A stretch of DNA of 64,000 nt from Paracoccus sp. UBA889 (GCA_002294185.1 DBFD01000076.1:11361-75360), one strand, 5' to 3'. Positions 8,404 through 18,049 are shown, counted from the stretch's first letter. Notes: a model not told the origin generated them from the letters alone. Made by a program: numbers and translations.

Positions 8404-9738
8404 CTATGCGGCCAGAACGCCGCGCAGGGAATTCGGTGCGGATTCGACGATATCGACCTGAACCAGATCACCGATGGCGGCATTGGGCGCGTCCACGAAA
8501 ACCGAATGCAGATAATCCGACTTGCCAACCATCTGGCCCGGCAGGCGGCCCGGTTTTTCGAACAGGACGCCAAGCCTGCGACCGACCATGGCCTGCTGCG
8601 CCACCTTCTGTTGACGGGCCAGCAGTGCCTGCAATTCCTGCAAGCGGGCATCGGCGACCGCCGCGTCGATTTCGGGCCGTTCACAGGCCGGGGTGCCGGG
8701 ACGCGGTGAATATTTGAAGCTGAAAGCGGTGCCGAAGCCGACCTGCTCGATCAGGCGCAGCGTGTCGGCGTGGTCTTGTTCGGTCTCGCCGGGAAAGCCC
8801 ACGATGAAATCGCTGGTCAGGATGATGTCGGGCCGCGCCGCGCGGATGCGGTCGATCAGGCGAAGATAATGATCGGCCGTATGCCTGCGGTTCATCGCCT
8901 TCAGGATCCGGTCGCTGCCCGACTGCACCGGCAGATGCAGATAGGGCATCAGTTGCGGCACCTCGCCATGCGCGGCGATCAGGTCGTCGGCCATGTCGTT
9001 GGGGTGGCTGGTCGTATAGCGGATGCGGTCGAGGCCGTCGGTCTGGGCCAGAGCCCGGATCAGCCGCCCGAAGCCCCATTCGCGCCCGTCCTGGCCTGTG
9101 CCGTGCCAGCCATTGACGTTCTGACCCAGCAGCGTGATCTCGCGGACGCCGCGCGCGACCAGGTCGCGGGCCTCGCGCAGGATCCGGTCGGCGGGGCGGC
9201 TGACTTCGGCGCCGCGGGTATAGGGGACGACGCAGAAGGCGCAGAACTTGTCGCAGCCTTCCTGCACGGTCAAAAAGGCCGCAGGTGCGCGGCGGGTGGC
9301 GCGGGGGGCGGGCAGGTGGTCGAACTTGTCCTCGGCAGGAAAGTCGGTGAGGATTCGCGGCGCCTGGCCCCGTACCATCGCGGGCAGGCGGTGATAGGTC
9401 TGCGGCCCGACGACCAGATCGACCAGCGGCATCCGGCGCACGATCTCCTCGCCCTCGGCCTGGGCCACGCACCCCGCCACGCCGATCGTCAGGTCCGGCT
9501 TTTCGGCCTTCAACGGCTTCAGGCGGCCCAGATCGGAATACAGCTTTTCGGCCGCCTTCTCGCGGATGTGGCAGGTATTCAGCAGCACCATGTCGGCGTC
9601 GGCCTGGTCTTCGGTCAGGACATAGCCTTCGGCACCCATCGCCTCGGCCATGCGCTGGCTGTCATAGACGTTCATCTGGCAGCCATAGGTCTTGATGAAA
9701 AGTTTTTTCACCGGCGCGGTGCTGGCCTTGTCGCTCAT
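8404..9738 (-). CDS. miaB: tRNA-2-methylthio-N6-dimethylallyladenosine synthase
   Basis: This 444-residue radical-SAM methylthiotransferase adds a methylthio group to i6A37 of tRNAs that read UNN codons. The N-terminal UPF0004 domain has three cluster cysteines (Cys20 in KTYGCQMN, Cys56 in NTCHIREKA, Cys90 in VAGCVAQ). The radical-SAM cluster is Cys162-x3-Cys166-x2-Cys169 in [12 protein letters not shown]-terminal TRAM domain starts near residue 375. All cluster ligands are present. It is transcribed away from the TfoX-like gene and probably monocistronic. Confidence 0.96.
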   Translation of the reverse strand: MSDKASTAPVKKLFIKTYGCQMNVYDSQRMAEAMGAEGYVLTEDQADADMVLLNTCHIREKAAEKLYSDLGRLKPLKAEKPDLTIGVAGCVAQAEGEEIVRRMPLVDLVVGPQTYHRLPAMVRGQAPRILTDFPAEDKFDHLPAPRATRRAPAAFLTVQEGCDKFCAFCVVPYTRGAEVSRPADRILREARDLVARGVREITLLGQNVNGWHGTGQDGREWGFGRLIRALAQTDGLDRIRYTTSHPNDMADDLIAAHGEVPQLMPYLHLPVQSGSDRILKAMNRRHTADHYLRLIDRIRAARPDIILTSDFIVGFPGETEQDHADTLRLIEQVGFGTAFSFKYSPRPGTPACERPEIDAAVADARLQELQALLARQQKVAQQAMVGRRLGVLFEKPGRLPGQMVGKSDYLHSVFVDAPNAAIGDLVQVDIVESAPNSLRGVLAA

Positions 9739-9800
9739 GTCATGCTGTCCTTGGAATCCGGGTGCTGATACAGCAAAGGGCGGGTCTTGGAAAGGCGGCC

Positions 9801-10127
9801 ATGGACAGCGATCTCGTCACTATCGGCAATATCGGCCCCGCGACCGCGAGGGCGCTGACCGCCGCAGGGGTGGCCGACGCAGCCAGCCTGCGCCGGATCG
9901 GCGCGCACGAGGCCTATCGCGCGCTGCTGGTCGCGGGCGGGCGGCCGCATTTCATCGGCTATTACGTGCTGCACATGGCCTTGCAGGGTCGGCCGTGGAA
10001 CGATTGCCGGGGCGAGGAAAAGGTCGCGCTGCGTCGCCGGTTCGATTCGCTCGTGGCCGAAATGAAAGGCGTTTCACGGTCGGAGATCGACGCTGCCCTG
10101 GACCAGATCGGCCTGCGACGAGGCTGA
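9801..10127 (+). CDS. TfoX C-terminal-domain protein
   Basis: The 108-residue protein consists of a helix-hairpin-helix-like TfoX-C domain: [25 protein letters not shown], then a Tyr/Ala segment. Full TfoX/Sxy proteins control competence in Gammaproteobacteria. Stand-alone C-terminal domains like this are common and unassigned. I start at ATG 9801; an ATG at 9762 would add 13 residues unlike the domain. It sits in the same region as comEC, but nothing in the sequence links the two. Confidence 0.78.
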   Translation: MDSDLVTIGNIGPATARALTAAGVADAASLRRIGAHEAYRALLVAGGRPHFIGYYVLHMALQGRPWNDCRGEEKVALRRRFDSLVAEMKGVSRSEIDAALDQIGLRRG

Positions 10128-10157
10128 TTGACCCTGAAACCAGAGGGAAATTTTTTC

Positions 10158-10187
10158 TTGTCGTAGATACCAACCGGTTGGTATATT
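10158..10187 (+). promoter_or_regulatory. Predicted promoter of the TetR operon
   Basis: TTGTCG (10158-10163) and TATATT (10182-10187) are 18 nt apart. The initiation point would be 6-8 nt further on, at or next to the regulator's ATG (10194), which suggests a leaderless transcript. The operator lies across the spacer. Confidence 0.5.
10167..10184. promoter_or_regulatory. TetR operator (perfect 18-bp palindrome)
   Basis: ATACCAACCGGTTGGTAT reads the same on both strands and lies between the -35 and -10 elements. A perfect palindrome immediately before a tetR-type gene is the usual autoregulatory site, and bound repressor would block RNA polymerase. Confidence 0.8.
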
Positions 10188-10193
10188 CAGGAC

Positions 10194-10829
10194 ATGGGAC
10201 GCAAGACACGGCATGATCCGGATCGGGGCGATGCGCGGACAAGGCTGCTGGAGGCGGCGCGCGACATCGTCCGGGCACAGGGCTTTGCCGCGACCAGTGT
10301 CGATCAGTTGTGCAGGGCGGCGGGTGTGACGAAGGGGGCGTTCTTTCACCATTTCGCCAGCAAGGAGGCCCTGGGCGTGGCGGCGGCGGAATACTGGACC
10401 GAGATGACCGGGTCGCTGTTCGAAGCCGCGCCCTATCACGACCATGACGACCCGCTGGACCGGGTGCTGGCCTATGTCGATTTTCGCCGCGACATCATCG
10501 CCGGCGATCCCGCGGCCTTCACCTGCCTCGCAGGCACCATGACACAAGAGGCGTTTCACCTGCATCCGGCGATTCGCGACGCCTGCGCCGCTTCGATCTT
10601 CGGCCACGCCGCCACGCTGGAGCCGGACATCGCCGCCGCGATGGCGGCCCGCGGCCTGACCGGTATCAGCCCCGCCAGCCTTGCCGCCCATATGCAGGCG
10701 GTATTGCAGGGGGCGTTCATCCTTGCCAAGGCTGCCGATGATCCCTCGGTCGCCAGAGACAGCGTCGATCATCTGCAACGCTATCTGAGGTTGCTGTTTT
10801 CAACACCACCCGAAGGGAGAACCACATGA
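10194..10829 (+). CDS. TetR/AcrR-family repressor
   Basis: The 211-residue regulator has an N-terminal helix-turn-helix (residues about 15-62): TRLLEAARDIVRAQGFAATSV followed by CRAAGVTKGAFFHHFASKEAL. The ligand-binding half contains CLAGTMTQEAF and an Ala-rich helical end. The palindrome just upstream should be its own operator. The stop overlaps the next start (ATGA), so it is co-translated with the SRPBCC gene and probably controls it and the glyoxalase-like gene. The inducer is unknown. ATG 10194 has no ribosome-binding site, fitting a leaderless mRNA. Confidence 0.9.
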   Translation: MGRKTRHDPDRGDARTRLLEAARDIVRAQGFAATSVDQLCRAAGVTKGAFFHHFASKEALGVAAAEYWTEMTGSLFEAAPYHDHDDPLDRVLAYVDFRRDIIAGDPAAFTCLAGTMTQEAFHLHPAIRDACAASIFGHAATLEPDIAAAMAARGLTGISPASLAAHMQAVLQGAFILAKAADDPSVARDSVDHLQRYLRLLFSTPPEGRTT

Positions 10830-11290
10830 AGGACGCCGAATTCGAACTGGTTCTGGACCGCGTGATGGGCGCCCCGCGTGAGGCCGTCTGGCGCTGCTGG
10901 ACCGATCCGCACCTGCTGGAACAATGGTTCTGCCCCAGGCCGTGGCATGTCACCGATGCGGTTCTGGAATTGCGTCCGGGTGGGCAATTCTCGACCGTGA
11001 TGCACGGTCCTGACGGGGAGGAGTTTCCCACGATGGGCGTGTTCCTGGAAGTGGTCGAGGGGCGCAAGCTGGTTTCGACCGACGCCTTCACGCCCGGCTG
11101 GCGTCCGGCGGGCAAACCCTTCATGGCCTCCGAGGCTGTGCTGGACGATGCCGGCGAGGGGCGCACCCGCTATATCGCCCGCGCCATGCACTGGAACGCC
11201 GAGACGCTGAAGGAACACGAGGCCATGGGCTTTCACGAAGGCTGGGGCAGAGCCGCCGACCAGTTGGAGGCGCTGGCGAAATCCCTGTGA
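10826..11290 (+). CDS. SRPBCC (AHSA1-like) domain protein
   Basis: The 154-residue START-like fold has the AHSA1/YndB pattern: an opening strand ending VMGAPREAVWRCWTDP, then LLEQWFCP, and a C-terminal helix of the type EGWGRAADQLEALA. Such proteins form a hydrophobic pocket and often sit beside TetR, ArsR or glyoxalase-type genes. No enzymatic residues can be named. Its start overlaps the tetR stop by four bases (ATGA). The next gene follows after 74 bp, so tetR-SRPBCC-VOC likely form one transcription unit. Confidence 0.85.
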   Translation: MKDAEFELVLDRVMGAPREAVWRCWTDPHLLEQWFCPRPWHVTDAVLELRPGGQFSTVMHGPDGEEFPTMGVFLEVVEGRKLVSTDAFTPGWRPAGKPFMASEAVLDDAGEGRTRYIARAMHWNAETLKEHEAMGFHEGWGRAADQLEALAKSL

Positions 11291-11364
11291 CGCGCGCAGC
11301 GAAACATTGGTGATCGGGAATCCCCTGGAACCGATGGCGGACACCTGGCGACGGGAGAGCAGCG

Positions 11365-11835
11365 ATGAACCGCAAGGTTGCGACATGTTTCTGGTTCGAT
11401 CATCAGGCGATGGAAGCGGCGGAATTCTATGTCTCGCTGCTGCCCGACAGCCGCATCGTCGACGTCAGCCATTATATCGAGGAACAGGACATGGCGCCGG
11501 CGGGACGCGTTCTGGCGGTCGATTTCACGCTGGCCGGCACGCCCTACATGGCATTGAACGGGGGGCCGCATTTCACCCTGTCCGAGGCCGCCTCGATCCG
11601 CGTGATGACCGAGGACCAGGCCGAGACCGACCGGCTCTGGGCGGCATTGATCGCGGATGGCGGGGCGGAATCGCGATGCGGTTGGCTGAAGGACCGTTTC
11701 GGCATGTCCTGGCAGATCGTCCCGCGCCGGGCGATGGCGCTGATCACCGGATCGGAGGCAGGCAGGGTCTGGCCGGCGCTGATGGCGATGGGCAAGATCG
11801 ACATCGCCGCGCTGGAATCCGCCGCCCGCGGCTAG
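11365..11835 (+). CDS. VOC-superfamily protein (PhnB / 3-dmu-9_3-mt type)
   Basis: The 156-residue protein opens with KVATCFWFDHQAMEAAEFY, which matches the PhnB-like branch of the vicinal-oxygen-chelate superfamily. Later come PYMALNGGPHFTLSEAAS and DRFGMSWQIVPRR. These proteins are often annotated as methyltransferases or glyoxalases, but their reaction is unproven. Metal-ligand positions are only partly kept. It is the third gene of the presumed TetR operon. It shares its CTAG stop tetramer with the convergent gene on the other strand. Confidence 0.82.
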   Translation: MNRKVATCFWFDHQAMEAAEFYVSLLPDSRIVDVSHYIEEQDMAPAGRVLAVDFTLAGTPYMALNGGPHFTLSEAASIRVMTEDQAETDRLWAALIADGGAESRCGWLKDRFGMSWQIVPRRAMALITGSEAGRVWPALMAMGKIDIAALESAARG

Positions 11836-12287
11836 TTCGAGGCATCGCGCAACTGCCGCGCCAGAAAGCGGGCCGCGCGGCGCCAGCTTTCATCATTGTC
11901 GCCCCTGAAATTCAGGTTGCGGCTGACGATCAGGTCGCCCGTCCCGACATCGACGAGATTGGCGAAAATCTGCAAGATCAGCGTGCTGGTCTTCTGCACC
12001 ACCACGAACAGCGCCCGGTCGGCCCCGGTCGCGCGGGCCTTGTCCAGCAGGCAGGCGGTGGTCTGCGGCTGGCAATCGGCTATCGCCGCCGCGTCCAGCA
12101 GAATCGCTCCCTTCGTCTCGGCCTTCAGAACATCGGCGAGCAACAAGAGCCGCGCCTCGTGCGCCGCGCCCTGATCGCCGGGCTCTCTCGACGTGTCCAG
12201 CAGCTTGACCGGCAGAATCGCCAGCGGCTCGGCGGCGATGGATAGCGGATGCAGCGTCAAGAGGGCAGCAAGCACAAGGTGGCGCAT
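11832..12287 (-). CDS. Secreted DUF2380/DUF3280-like protein
   Basis: The 151-residue product has a Sec signal peptide (MRHLVLAALLTLHPLSIAAE, cleavage after about residue 19) and a periplasmic domain opening PLAILPVKLLDTSRE. Two cysteines in DCQPQTTACLL could form a disulfide. FVVVQKTSTLILQIFANLVDVGTG follows. This resembles the family of DUF2380-type periplasmic proteins with a TolB-N-like strand pattern, whose function is unknown. It lies 73 bp downstream of the comEC start region's opposite end and ends on a stop shared with the VOC gene. Confidence 0.65.
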   Translation of the reverse strand: MRHLVLAALLTLHPLSIAAEPLAILPVKLLDTSREPGDQGAAHEARLLLLADVLKAETKGAILLDAAAIADCQPQTTACLLDKARATGADRALFVVVQKTSTLILQIFANLVDVGTGDLIVSRNLNFRGDNDESWRRAARFLARQLRDASN

Positions 12288-12360
12288 CGCTTTCTCCTTC
12301 CCGAGATCAGGCTAGCGCGCGGCCACGGATCGGACAATCATCCCTTGGTCTGTGCCGGGC

Positions 12361-14568
12361 TCAGTTCGGCGCAGGGCGGCGCCCTGACGCGGCCGTGATC
12401 CTTGGCCCCTCGGTCTTCATGTCGATGGAAACGGCTCCGCTTTGCCGCAGCCTTCGGGGATCGAAGGCCAGGCAGGGCGGCACCTCGGGCAGACCTTCGA
12501 TCGGTTCGCTGGCCACGACGATGCGGTTCGGGCGGCAGGCCGCAAGCGCGCGCCGGCCCGATCCCTTGCCGGTGAAATGCAGAACCTGCCAATCTGCCGT
12601 CACAACCGCCTGGCGGTCGCGTCTGTCGCCCTGCCAAGCCGGACGCGCGGCCGATTCCTCTTGTGTGGCGGTGTCGCCATCCTCCAGCAGCCAGGTTCTG
12701 ACAATGAAGGATCCGCCCGAGGGTTTCGACACCGCCCGGCCCGATGGCGTCATCAGCCCGACAGCCTCGCCCTCGGCTGCGATCAGGATCTGCGGGCGCG
12801 CGGCTGTCAGCCACAACGCGGCCGATCCCGCCAGCATCAGCAGACCCGCGACCAGACCCGCGGCCAACGGGCCGGGCCGGGACGCGGCCAGATCCCGCCG
12901 CCAGCACAGGACCGCCGCGACCGCGCCGAACCCCATCAGCGGCAGCACCGGGGCGGGCGGTGCCGCGACAGCGGTGACGGCCCCGTCCAGTCCGGCGACG
13001 AATTCGGCCACGCGAAGCATCCAGTCGGTGCCCAGGCCCATGATCCACAGGGCCGGTCCCGCCAACCCGATCGGGGCCAGCAACGCCGCGATGACCCCGG
13101 CCGGCATGACCAGGGTGCCCATGACCGGCACCGCCAGCAGATTCGCCAGCAGGCCGTATTGCGCCATGCGGTTGAAATGGGCCGCCGCAAGGGGCGAGGT
13201 CGCCATGGCCGCGACGAAGGACGAGACCAGCAACATCAACAAGGGCCGCAGCCAGAAGGGCAGGCGCGGTGCCAGACGTGACCACGGGCCATAGGTCAGG
13301 ATCAGTGCGATGGTGGCCGCGAAACTCATCTGGAAGCCCGGCGAAATCAATGATTCGGGGCTGAGGATCAGGATGATCGTCGCCGCCAGCGCCACCGTCC
13401 GCAACGAGATCGCGCGCCGGTCTGCCAGAATCGCGCCCAGCATGACGGCAACCATCACGAAGGCGCGTTCGGTGGCGACGCCGCCGCCCGAAAGCCACAG
13501 ATAGGCCGAGGCCGCCGCGATCGCCGCACCGGCCGCGATCTTGTGCACGGGCCAGCCACAGATCATCCCGATGCCCTGTGCCGCCACCAGCGCCATCCGC
13601 AGCGCGCCATAGACGAAACCCGCCAGCATTCCCATATGCAAACCCGAGATCGAGATGATGTGGTAGAGATTCGAGGCGCGCATCACCGCATTCGTGGCCT
13701 CTTCGATGCCCGAGCGGTCGCCGGTCATCAGGGCGGCGGCCACCGCTCCCTTCTGTCCGCCGATCCGGTCCTGCATCGCCCGGCTTATCGCGATCCGGGC
13801 GCGGTGCATCCACCACAGGCCGCCTTCGGGGGCGGCCACGGCCATGACCGGCGTGCGGCTGTAGCCGACGGCGCCCAACCCCTCGAACCACGCATATTGG
13901 CGGAAATCGAAACTGCCGGGCGCGGCCGGGCCAGAGGGCGGGCCCAGATTTCCGGTCAGCATGACGCGCTGACCCAGCGGCGGCAGATCCCCGGCCGCCA
14001 TGTCCATCAGCGACAGCCGCACCTTGCCGGGTGTCCGCGCGGGCGACACGTCGCGCAGCACGACGCGATCCAGCGTCAGCCTGATACGGTCGCGGGCGGA
14101 TCGGTCGATCTCGACCAGCCGTCCCTCGACCGGTCCGTAATAGCGCCATTCCAGAACCGGCGCCGCGACATGGGCCGAGCGAATTCCGGCAAGTCCGGCC
14201 CCCGCCACGACCAGCACGATCGCCATGCCGCCGATCCGCAAACCGTCGCTGAACGCCCAGCCGATTCGTCCGCGTTCGGCCAGCGGCTGAGACAGCCGGG
14301 CCGCGACGAATCCGGCAAGCCCCAGACCTCCGGCGATGATCCAGAACCCGGTTCCGGGCAAGGCGGGCCAGGCGAACCACAGCGCGATCCCCAGCGACAG
14401 GCAGACCGGCACCCAGGGAAACAATCCCGCGCGACTGGCCGCCGCCGGACGGGGGCGGCGGATGTCGGCAGGCGCGGCGGCGTTGGAGCGGGCCCGGGTC
14501 AGTCCCGGCAGCGCGGCCGCGGGCGCGGAGAGGATCGGAACAGGGCCGGGCCCCGCTGCGGCGCGCAT
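12361..14568 (-). CDS. comEC: ComEC/Rec2-family membrane protein
   Basis: The 735-residue inner-membrane protein has several N-terminal helices, a DUF4131 domain (about residues 50-240) and the Competence domain with its SGLHMGMLAGF signature near residue 310. ComEC forms the channel for single-stranded DNA import. The C-terminal 180 residues (ILIAAEGEAVGLMTPSGRA) occupy the place of the metallo-beta-lactamase domain but lack HxHxDH, as in many alphaproteobacterial homologues. A GAAAGGACAAG ribosome-binding site precedes the ATG. Divergent from gltX, 117 bp apart. Whether the cell is transformable cannot be judged from this window. Confidence 0.9.
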   Translation of the reverse strand: MRAAAGPGPVPILSAPAAALPGLTRARSNAAAPADIRRPRPAAASRAGLFPWVPVCLSLGIALWFAWPALPGTGFWIIAGGLGLAGFVAARLSQPLAERGRIGWAFSDGLRIGGMAIVLVVAGAGLAGIRSAHVAAPVLEWRYYGPVEGRLVEIDRSARDRIRLTLDRVVLRDVSPARTPGKVRLSLMDMAAGDLPPLGQRVMLTGNLGPPSGPAAPGSFDFRQYAWFEGLGAVGYSRTPVMAVAAPEGGLWWMHRARIAISRAMQDRIGGQKGAVAAALMTGDRSGIEEATNAVMRASNLYHIISISGLHMGMLAGFVYGALRMALVAAQGIGMICGWPVHKIAAGAAIAAASAYLWLSGGGVATERAFVMVAVMLGAILADRRAISLRTVALAATIILILSPESLISPGFQMSFAATIALILTYGPWSRLAPRLPFWLRPLLMLLVSSFVAAMATSPLAAAHFNRMAQYGLLANLLAVPVMGTLVMPAGVIAALLAPIGLAGPALWIMGLGTDWMLRVAEFVAGLDGAVTAVAAPPAPVLPLMGFGAVAAVLCWRRDLAASRPGPLAAGLVAGLLMLAGSAALWLTAARPQILIAAEGEAVGLMTPSGRAVSKPSGGSFIVRTWLLEDGDTATQEESAARPAWQGDRRDRQAVVTADWQVLHFTGKGSGRRALAACRPNRIVVASEPIEGLPEVPPCLAFDPRRLRQSGAVSIDMKTEGPRITAASGRRPAPN

Positions 14569-14685
14569 TCTTGTCCTTTCGCGATGGCTTCTCTATCTCT
14601 GCCTCACGACCCTGGCACGGCGGCACTTACCAAAGTGTTAACGCAGCCCTGTCCGCCCCGAGATTGACCAGCGAAAAGTTTTCCC

Positions 14686-16083
14686 ATGTCCGAACAAGCC
14701 CCGATCGTCACCCGATTTGCCCCGTCACCGACCGGCTATCTGCATATCGGAGGCGCGCGGACGGCGCTGTTCAACTGGCTTTTCGCGCGCGGCAGGGGTG
14801 GCAGGTTCCTGTTGCGGATCGAGGATACCGACCGCGCGCGATCCACCCCCGAGGCGACGGACGCGATTCTGAAGGGGCTGGAATGGCTGGGCCTGGACTG
14901 GGATGGCGAACCGCTCAGCCAGTTTGCCCGCAAGGACCGCCATGCCGAGGTTGCGCGTGACATGCTGGCGCGTGGCGCGGCCTACAGGTGCTATTCCACC
15001 CCCGACGAGATCGCCGCCTGGCGCGAGGCGCATCCGCGCGAGCCTTTCAAGAGCCCGTGGCGCGACGCGACCGACCTGCCGGATGCTGCCTATGCGATCC
15101 GCCTCAAGGCTCCGCAGACCGGCGAGACGGTGATCGAGGACGCCGTGCAGGGCCCGGTCCGCGTGGCCAATGATCAGCTGGACGACATGGTGCTGTTGCG
15201 CAGCGACGGAACCCCGACCTACATGCTGGCGGTCGTGGTGGATGATCACGACATGGGCGTGACCCATGTGATCCGGGGCGACGATCACCTGACCAACGCC
15301 GCCCGCCAGATCCAGATCTTCGACGCGATGGGCTGGAAGCGGCCGGTTTTCGCCCACATCCCGCTGATCCATGGCGAGGATGGCAAGAAACTGTCGAAAC
15401 GCCACGGCGCGGTTGGCCTGCACGAATTCGCGACGCTCGGCTATCCGGCCGGGGCGATGCGCAATTACCTGGCGCGTCTGGGCTGGAGCCATGGCGATGA
15501 CGAGTTGTTCGATGACGCGCAGGCACGGCACTGGTTCGATCTGTCCGGGATCGGGCGCGCGCCCGCCCGGCTGGATTTCAGAAAGCTGGAACATGTCAGC
15601 GGCCATCATATCGGCGCGATGGAGGATGACGTCCTGATGCAGGCGCTTGGGGATTATCTGGCCGATACCGGCGCCGCCCCGCTGAGCGCGCGCCACCAGG
15701 AGCGGCTGCGACCGGTCCTGCCGGCTCTGAAGCAAAAGGCCCGGACCCTGCCGCAATTGCTGGAACAGGGGCACTTTGCGCTGATCGACCGCCCGGTCCG
15801 GATGGATGACAAGGCGACCGGGATGCTGGACCCGGTATCCCGTGGTATGCTGAAATCATTGACTGCCGCGCTGCAGCATGCTAGCTGGCAGCGAGACGAG
15901 CTGGAGAAGGCGGCCAAGGCTGTCGCCGAGGAAAACGGCGTCGGGTTGGGCAAGCTGGCGGCGCCCCTGCGCGCTTCTCTGGCCGGCCGGACTGCGACCC
16001 CCAGCGTGTTCGACATGATGATGGCGCTAGGCCGCGACGAAACGCTGGCCCGGCTTCAGGACCAGACCGAATTGGCAGGCTGA
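14686..16083 (+). CDS. gltX: Glutamate-tRNA ligase
   Basis: The 465-residue class I aminoacyl-tRNA synthetase charges tRNA-Glu (and possibly tRNA-Gln, later amidated). The HIGH motif is HIGG at residues 20-23 within [11 protein letters not shown], and the KMSKS loop is KLSKR at 235-239. A C-terminal anticodon-binding helical domain follows. Alphaproteobacteria often carry two gltX genes with split substrate use. From this copy alone I cannot tell which tRNA it prefers. The start is 117 bp from divergent comEC, and gltA follows 77 bp downstream. Confidence 0.95.
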   Translation: MSEQAPIVTRFAPSPTGYLHIGGARTALFNWLFARGRGGRFLLRIEDTDRARSTPEATDAILKGLEWLGLDWDGEPLSQFARKDRHAEVARDMLARGAAYRCYSTPDEIAAWREAHPREPFKSPWRDATDLPDAAYAIRLKAPQTGETVIEDAVQGPVRVANDQLDDMVLLRSDGTPTYMLAVVVDDHDMGVTHVIRGDDHLTNAARQIQIFDAMGWKRPVFAHIPLIHGEDGKKLSKRHGAVGLHEFATLGYPAGAMRNYLARLGWSHGDDELFDDAQARHWFDLSGIGRAPARLDFRKLEHVSGHHIGAMEDDVLMQALGDYLADTGAAPLSARHQERLRPVLPALKQKARTLPQLLEQGHFALIDRPVRMDDKATGMLDPVSRGMLKSLTAALQHASWQRDELEKAAKAVAEENGVGLGKLAAPLRASLAGRTATPSVFDMMMALGRDETLARLQDQTELAG

Positions 16084-16160
16084 TCCCTGCTTTCACATTC
16101 CGGGTTGTCTTCCGAATATTCGCGCGCGGACGACCCGGCCAAGCCGGAAAGGACTTTTGG

Positions 16161-17453
16161 ATGGCCGAGACAAAGACCGCCAAATTGCTGATCGACAATT
16201 CCGATTACGAGCTGCCCATCCTGTCCCCGACCGAGGGGCCGGACGTTCTGGACATCCGCAAGCTGTATGGCGAGGCGGGCGTTTTCACCTATGATCCGGG
16301 CTTCACCTCGACCGCAAGCTGCGATTCCACGATCACCTTCATCGACGGCGACAAGGGCGAATTGTGGTATCGGGGCTACCCGATCGAGCAACTGGCCGAG
16401 AAATCGCATTATCTGGAAGTCTGCTACCTGCTTCTCTATGGCGAATTGCCGACCGTCGAACAGCTCAGCGATTTCGAACATCGTGTCACGCATCATACGA
16501 TGGTGCATGAACAGATGCACAATTTCTTCCGCGGCTTCCGCCGCGACAGCCATCCCATGGCGACGATGGTCGGCGTGGTCGGCGCAATGTCGGCCTTCTA
16601 CCACGATTCGACCGACATCTCTGATCCCTGGCAGCGCGAGGTCGCGGCGATCCGCCTGATCGCCAAGCTGCCGACGATCGCGGCCATGGCCTATAAGTAT
16701 TCCATCGGCCAGCCCTTCGTCTATCCGCAGAATGATCTGGATTACGCCAGCAATTTCCTGAACATGTGCTTTTCGGTCCCGGCCGGGAAATACGATGTCG
16801 ATCCGGCGCTGGCCAAGGCGATGGACCGGATTTTCACGCTGCATGCCGATCACGAACAGAACGCCTCGACCTCGACCGTGCGGTTGGCGGGATCCTCGGG
16901 CGCCAATCCCTTTGCCTGCATCGCGGCCGGCATTGCCTGCCTGTGGGGGCCCGCCCATGGCGGCGCGAACCAGGCCTGCCTGGAAATGCTGAAACAGATC
17001 GGCACCGTGGACAAGATCCCCGAATACATTGCCCGCGCCAAGGACAAGGACGATCCGTTCCGCCTGATGGGCTTTGGCCATCGGGTCTACAAGAACTTCG
17101 ACCCCCGCGCGACGGTGATGAAGGAATCGGCGGACGAGGTTCTGGACCTTCTGGGCATCCAGAACAATCCGACCCTTCAGGTCGCCAAGGAACTGGAGAA
17201 GATCGCGCTGGAGGACGAATACTTCGTCTCGAAGAAGCTGTATCCGAACGTCGATTTCTATTCGGGCATCATCCTGTCCGCGATGGGCTTTCCCACCTCG
17301 ATGTTCACGCCGATCTTCGCGCTGTCGCGGACCGTCGGCTGGATCGCCCAATGGAAAGAGATGATCAGCGATCCGCAGAACAAGATCGGTCGGCCGCGCC
17401 AGCTTTATGTCGGTGCGGACCGGCGGGACTACGTCGGTCTTGACGACCGCTGA
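16161..17453 (+). CDS. gltA: Citrate synthase (type II)
   Basis: The 430-residue enzyme condenses acetyl-CoA with oxaloacetate at the entry to the TCA cycle. Catalytic residues are visible: His266 in GPAHGGAN, His307 in GFGHRVYK and Asp365 in NVDFYSG, matching E. coli His264, His305 and Asp362. The N-terminal beta domain ([18 protein letters not shown]) is typical of the NADH-regulated hexameric type of Gram-negative bacteria. AAGGAC upstream of the ATG is the ribosome-binding site. An intrinsic terminator follows 17 bp after the stop. The last 47 bp overlap the longest form of the DUF1284 frame. Confidence 0.97.
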   Translation: MAETKTAKLLIDNSDYELPILSPTEGPDVLDIRKLYGEAGVFTYDPGFTSTASCDSTITFIDGDKGELWYRGYPIEQLAEKSHYLEVCYLLLYGELPTVEQLSDFEHRVTHHTMVHEQMHNFFRGFRRDSHPMATMVGVVGAMSAFYHDSTDISDPWQREVAAIRLIAKLPTIAAMAYKYSIGQPFVYPQNDLDYASNFLNMCFSVPAGKYDVDPALAKAMDRIFTLHADHEQNASTSTVRLAGSSGANPFACIAAGIACLWGPAHGGANQACLEMLKQIGTVDKIPEYIARAKDKDDPFRLMGFGHRVYKNFDPRATVMKESADEVLDLLGIQNNPTLQVAKELEKIALEDEYFVSKKLYPNVDFYSGIILSAMGFPTSMFTPIFALSRTVGWIAQWKEMISDPQNKIGRPRQLYVGADRRDYVGLDDR

Positions 17454-17892
17454 GCCCTGCCAGGACAACGAACGGCCCCGGAGCGGATCCGGGGCCGTTT
17501 CGCTGCGCCCGCATCATGTGCTGTGCGCGATCGGCTGGCAGGGCAAGGGCTATTCGCCGGATTTCACGCGGAACATGGACCGCATCGTGGTGCAGCGACT
17601 TCGTGCCGATCCCGCGACCGAGGTCGTCTTCACCCAGGGCGCGGATGCGATCTGCGGACCCTGTCCCTCGCGCCGCGGGACCGGTTGCCGGATGCAGACC
17701 AGGATCGACGGGCTGGACCGGCGCCACGCAGAAGCCCTGGGCATCGCGCCGGGTCAGCGTATGCCCTGGTCCGAGGCGCAGCGCCGCGCATCGGAACTGC
17801 TGCCCGCTGATCTGGACCGGATCTGCGCCGGTTGCCGCTGGCTGGACCTTGGCCTGTGCAAGGCGGCGCTGGCGGCCTTGCGGCGCGGATGA
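17407..17892 (+). CDS. DUF1284-domain protein (start uncertain)
   Basis: The conserved part starts at [20 protein letters not shown] and continues to a Cys-rich region ([28 protein letters not shown]), as in DUF1284 proteins, which probably bind a metal or iron-sulfur cluster through His-His and Cys residues. Function is unknown. The problem is the start. Family members begin just before LRPHH, but no ATG, GTG or TTG occurs there after the gltA terminator. Candidates are ATG 17407, GTG 17413 or TTG 17440 inside gltA, GTG 17518 (which loses the His pair), or a rare CTG at 17503. I list the longest form; end and frame are secure. Confidence 0.75.
   Translation: MSVRTGGTTSVLTTAEPCQDNERPRSGSGAVSLRPHHVLCAIGWQGKGYSPDFTRNMDRIVVQRLRADPATEVVFTQGADAICGPCPSRRGTGCRMQTRIDGLDRRHAEALGIAPGQRMPWSEAQRRASELLPADLDRICAGCRWLDLGLCKAALAALRRG
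17471..17503 (+). terminator. Intrinsic terminator after gltA
   Basis: A perfect 12-bp stem, AACGGCCCCGGA (17471-17482) with TCCGGGGCCGTT (17488-17499), has a 5-nt loop and a short T stretch. It is unusually strong. It lies just before, or inside, the N-terminal codons of the DUF1284 frame. Confidence 0.75.
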
Positions 17893-18030
17893 CAGCCAAA
17901 GCCGCCGCGCGGCCGCGACGTGGCTGGATCGGTGACCGGGCGCTTGCGACTTCCAGGCGATTACCACCCATTCGCGGCCGGTGCACACATGGCCGCGTCG
18001 CAGCCCCTCGACCGAGCCGGAATAACGAAA

Positions 18031-18049
18031 CCCCGCCTGAATGGCGGGG
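18031..18049 (-). terminator. Intrinsic terminator of the penicillin-binding protein gene
   Basis: CCCCGCC and GGCGGGG form a 7-bp stem with a TGAAT loop. On the minus strand the stem is followed by TTTCGTT, 36 nt past the mrcA stop. The remaining 190 bp between the DUF1284 gene and mrcA hold no convincing gene. Confidence 0.65.

Noticed and set aside
12338..14626. Second minus-strand open frame of about 760 codons over comEC
   Set aside because: Same strand, different frame, Arg/Gly-rich and without family features; comEC's SGLHM signature and membrane helices decide the frame.
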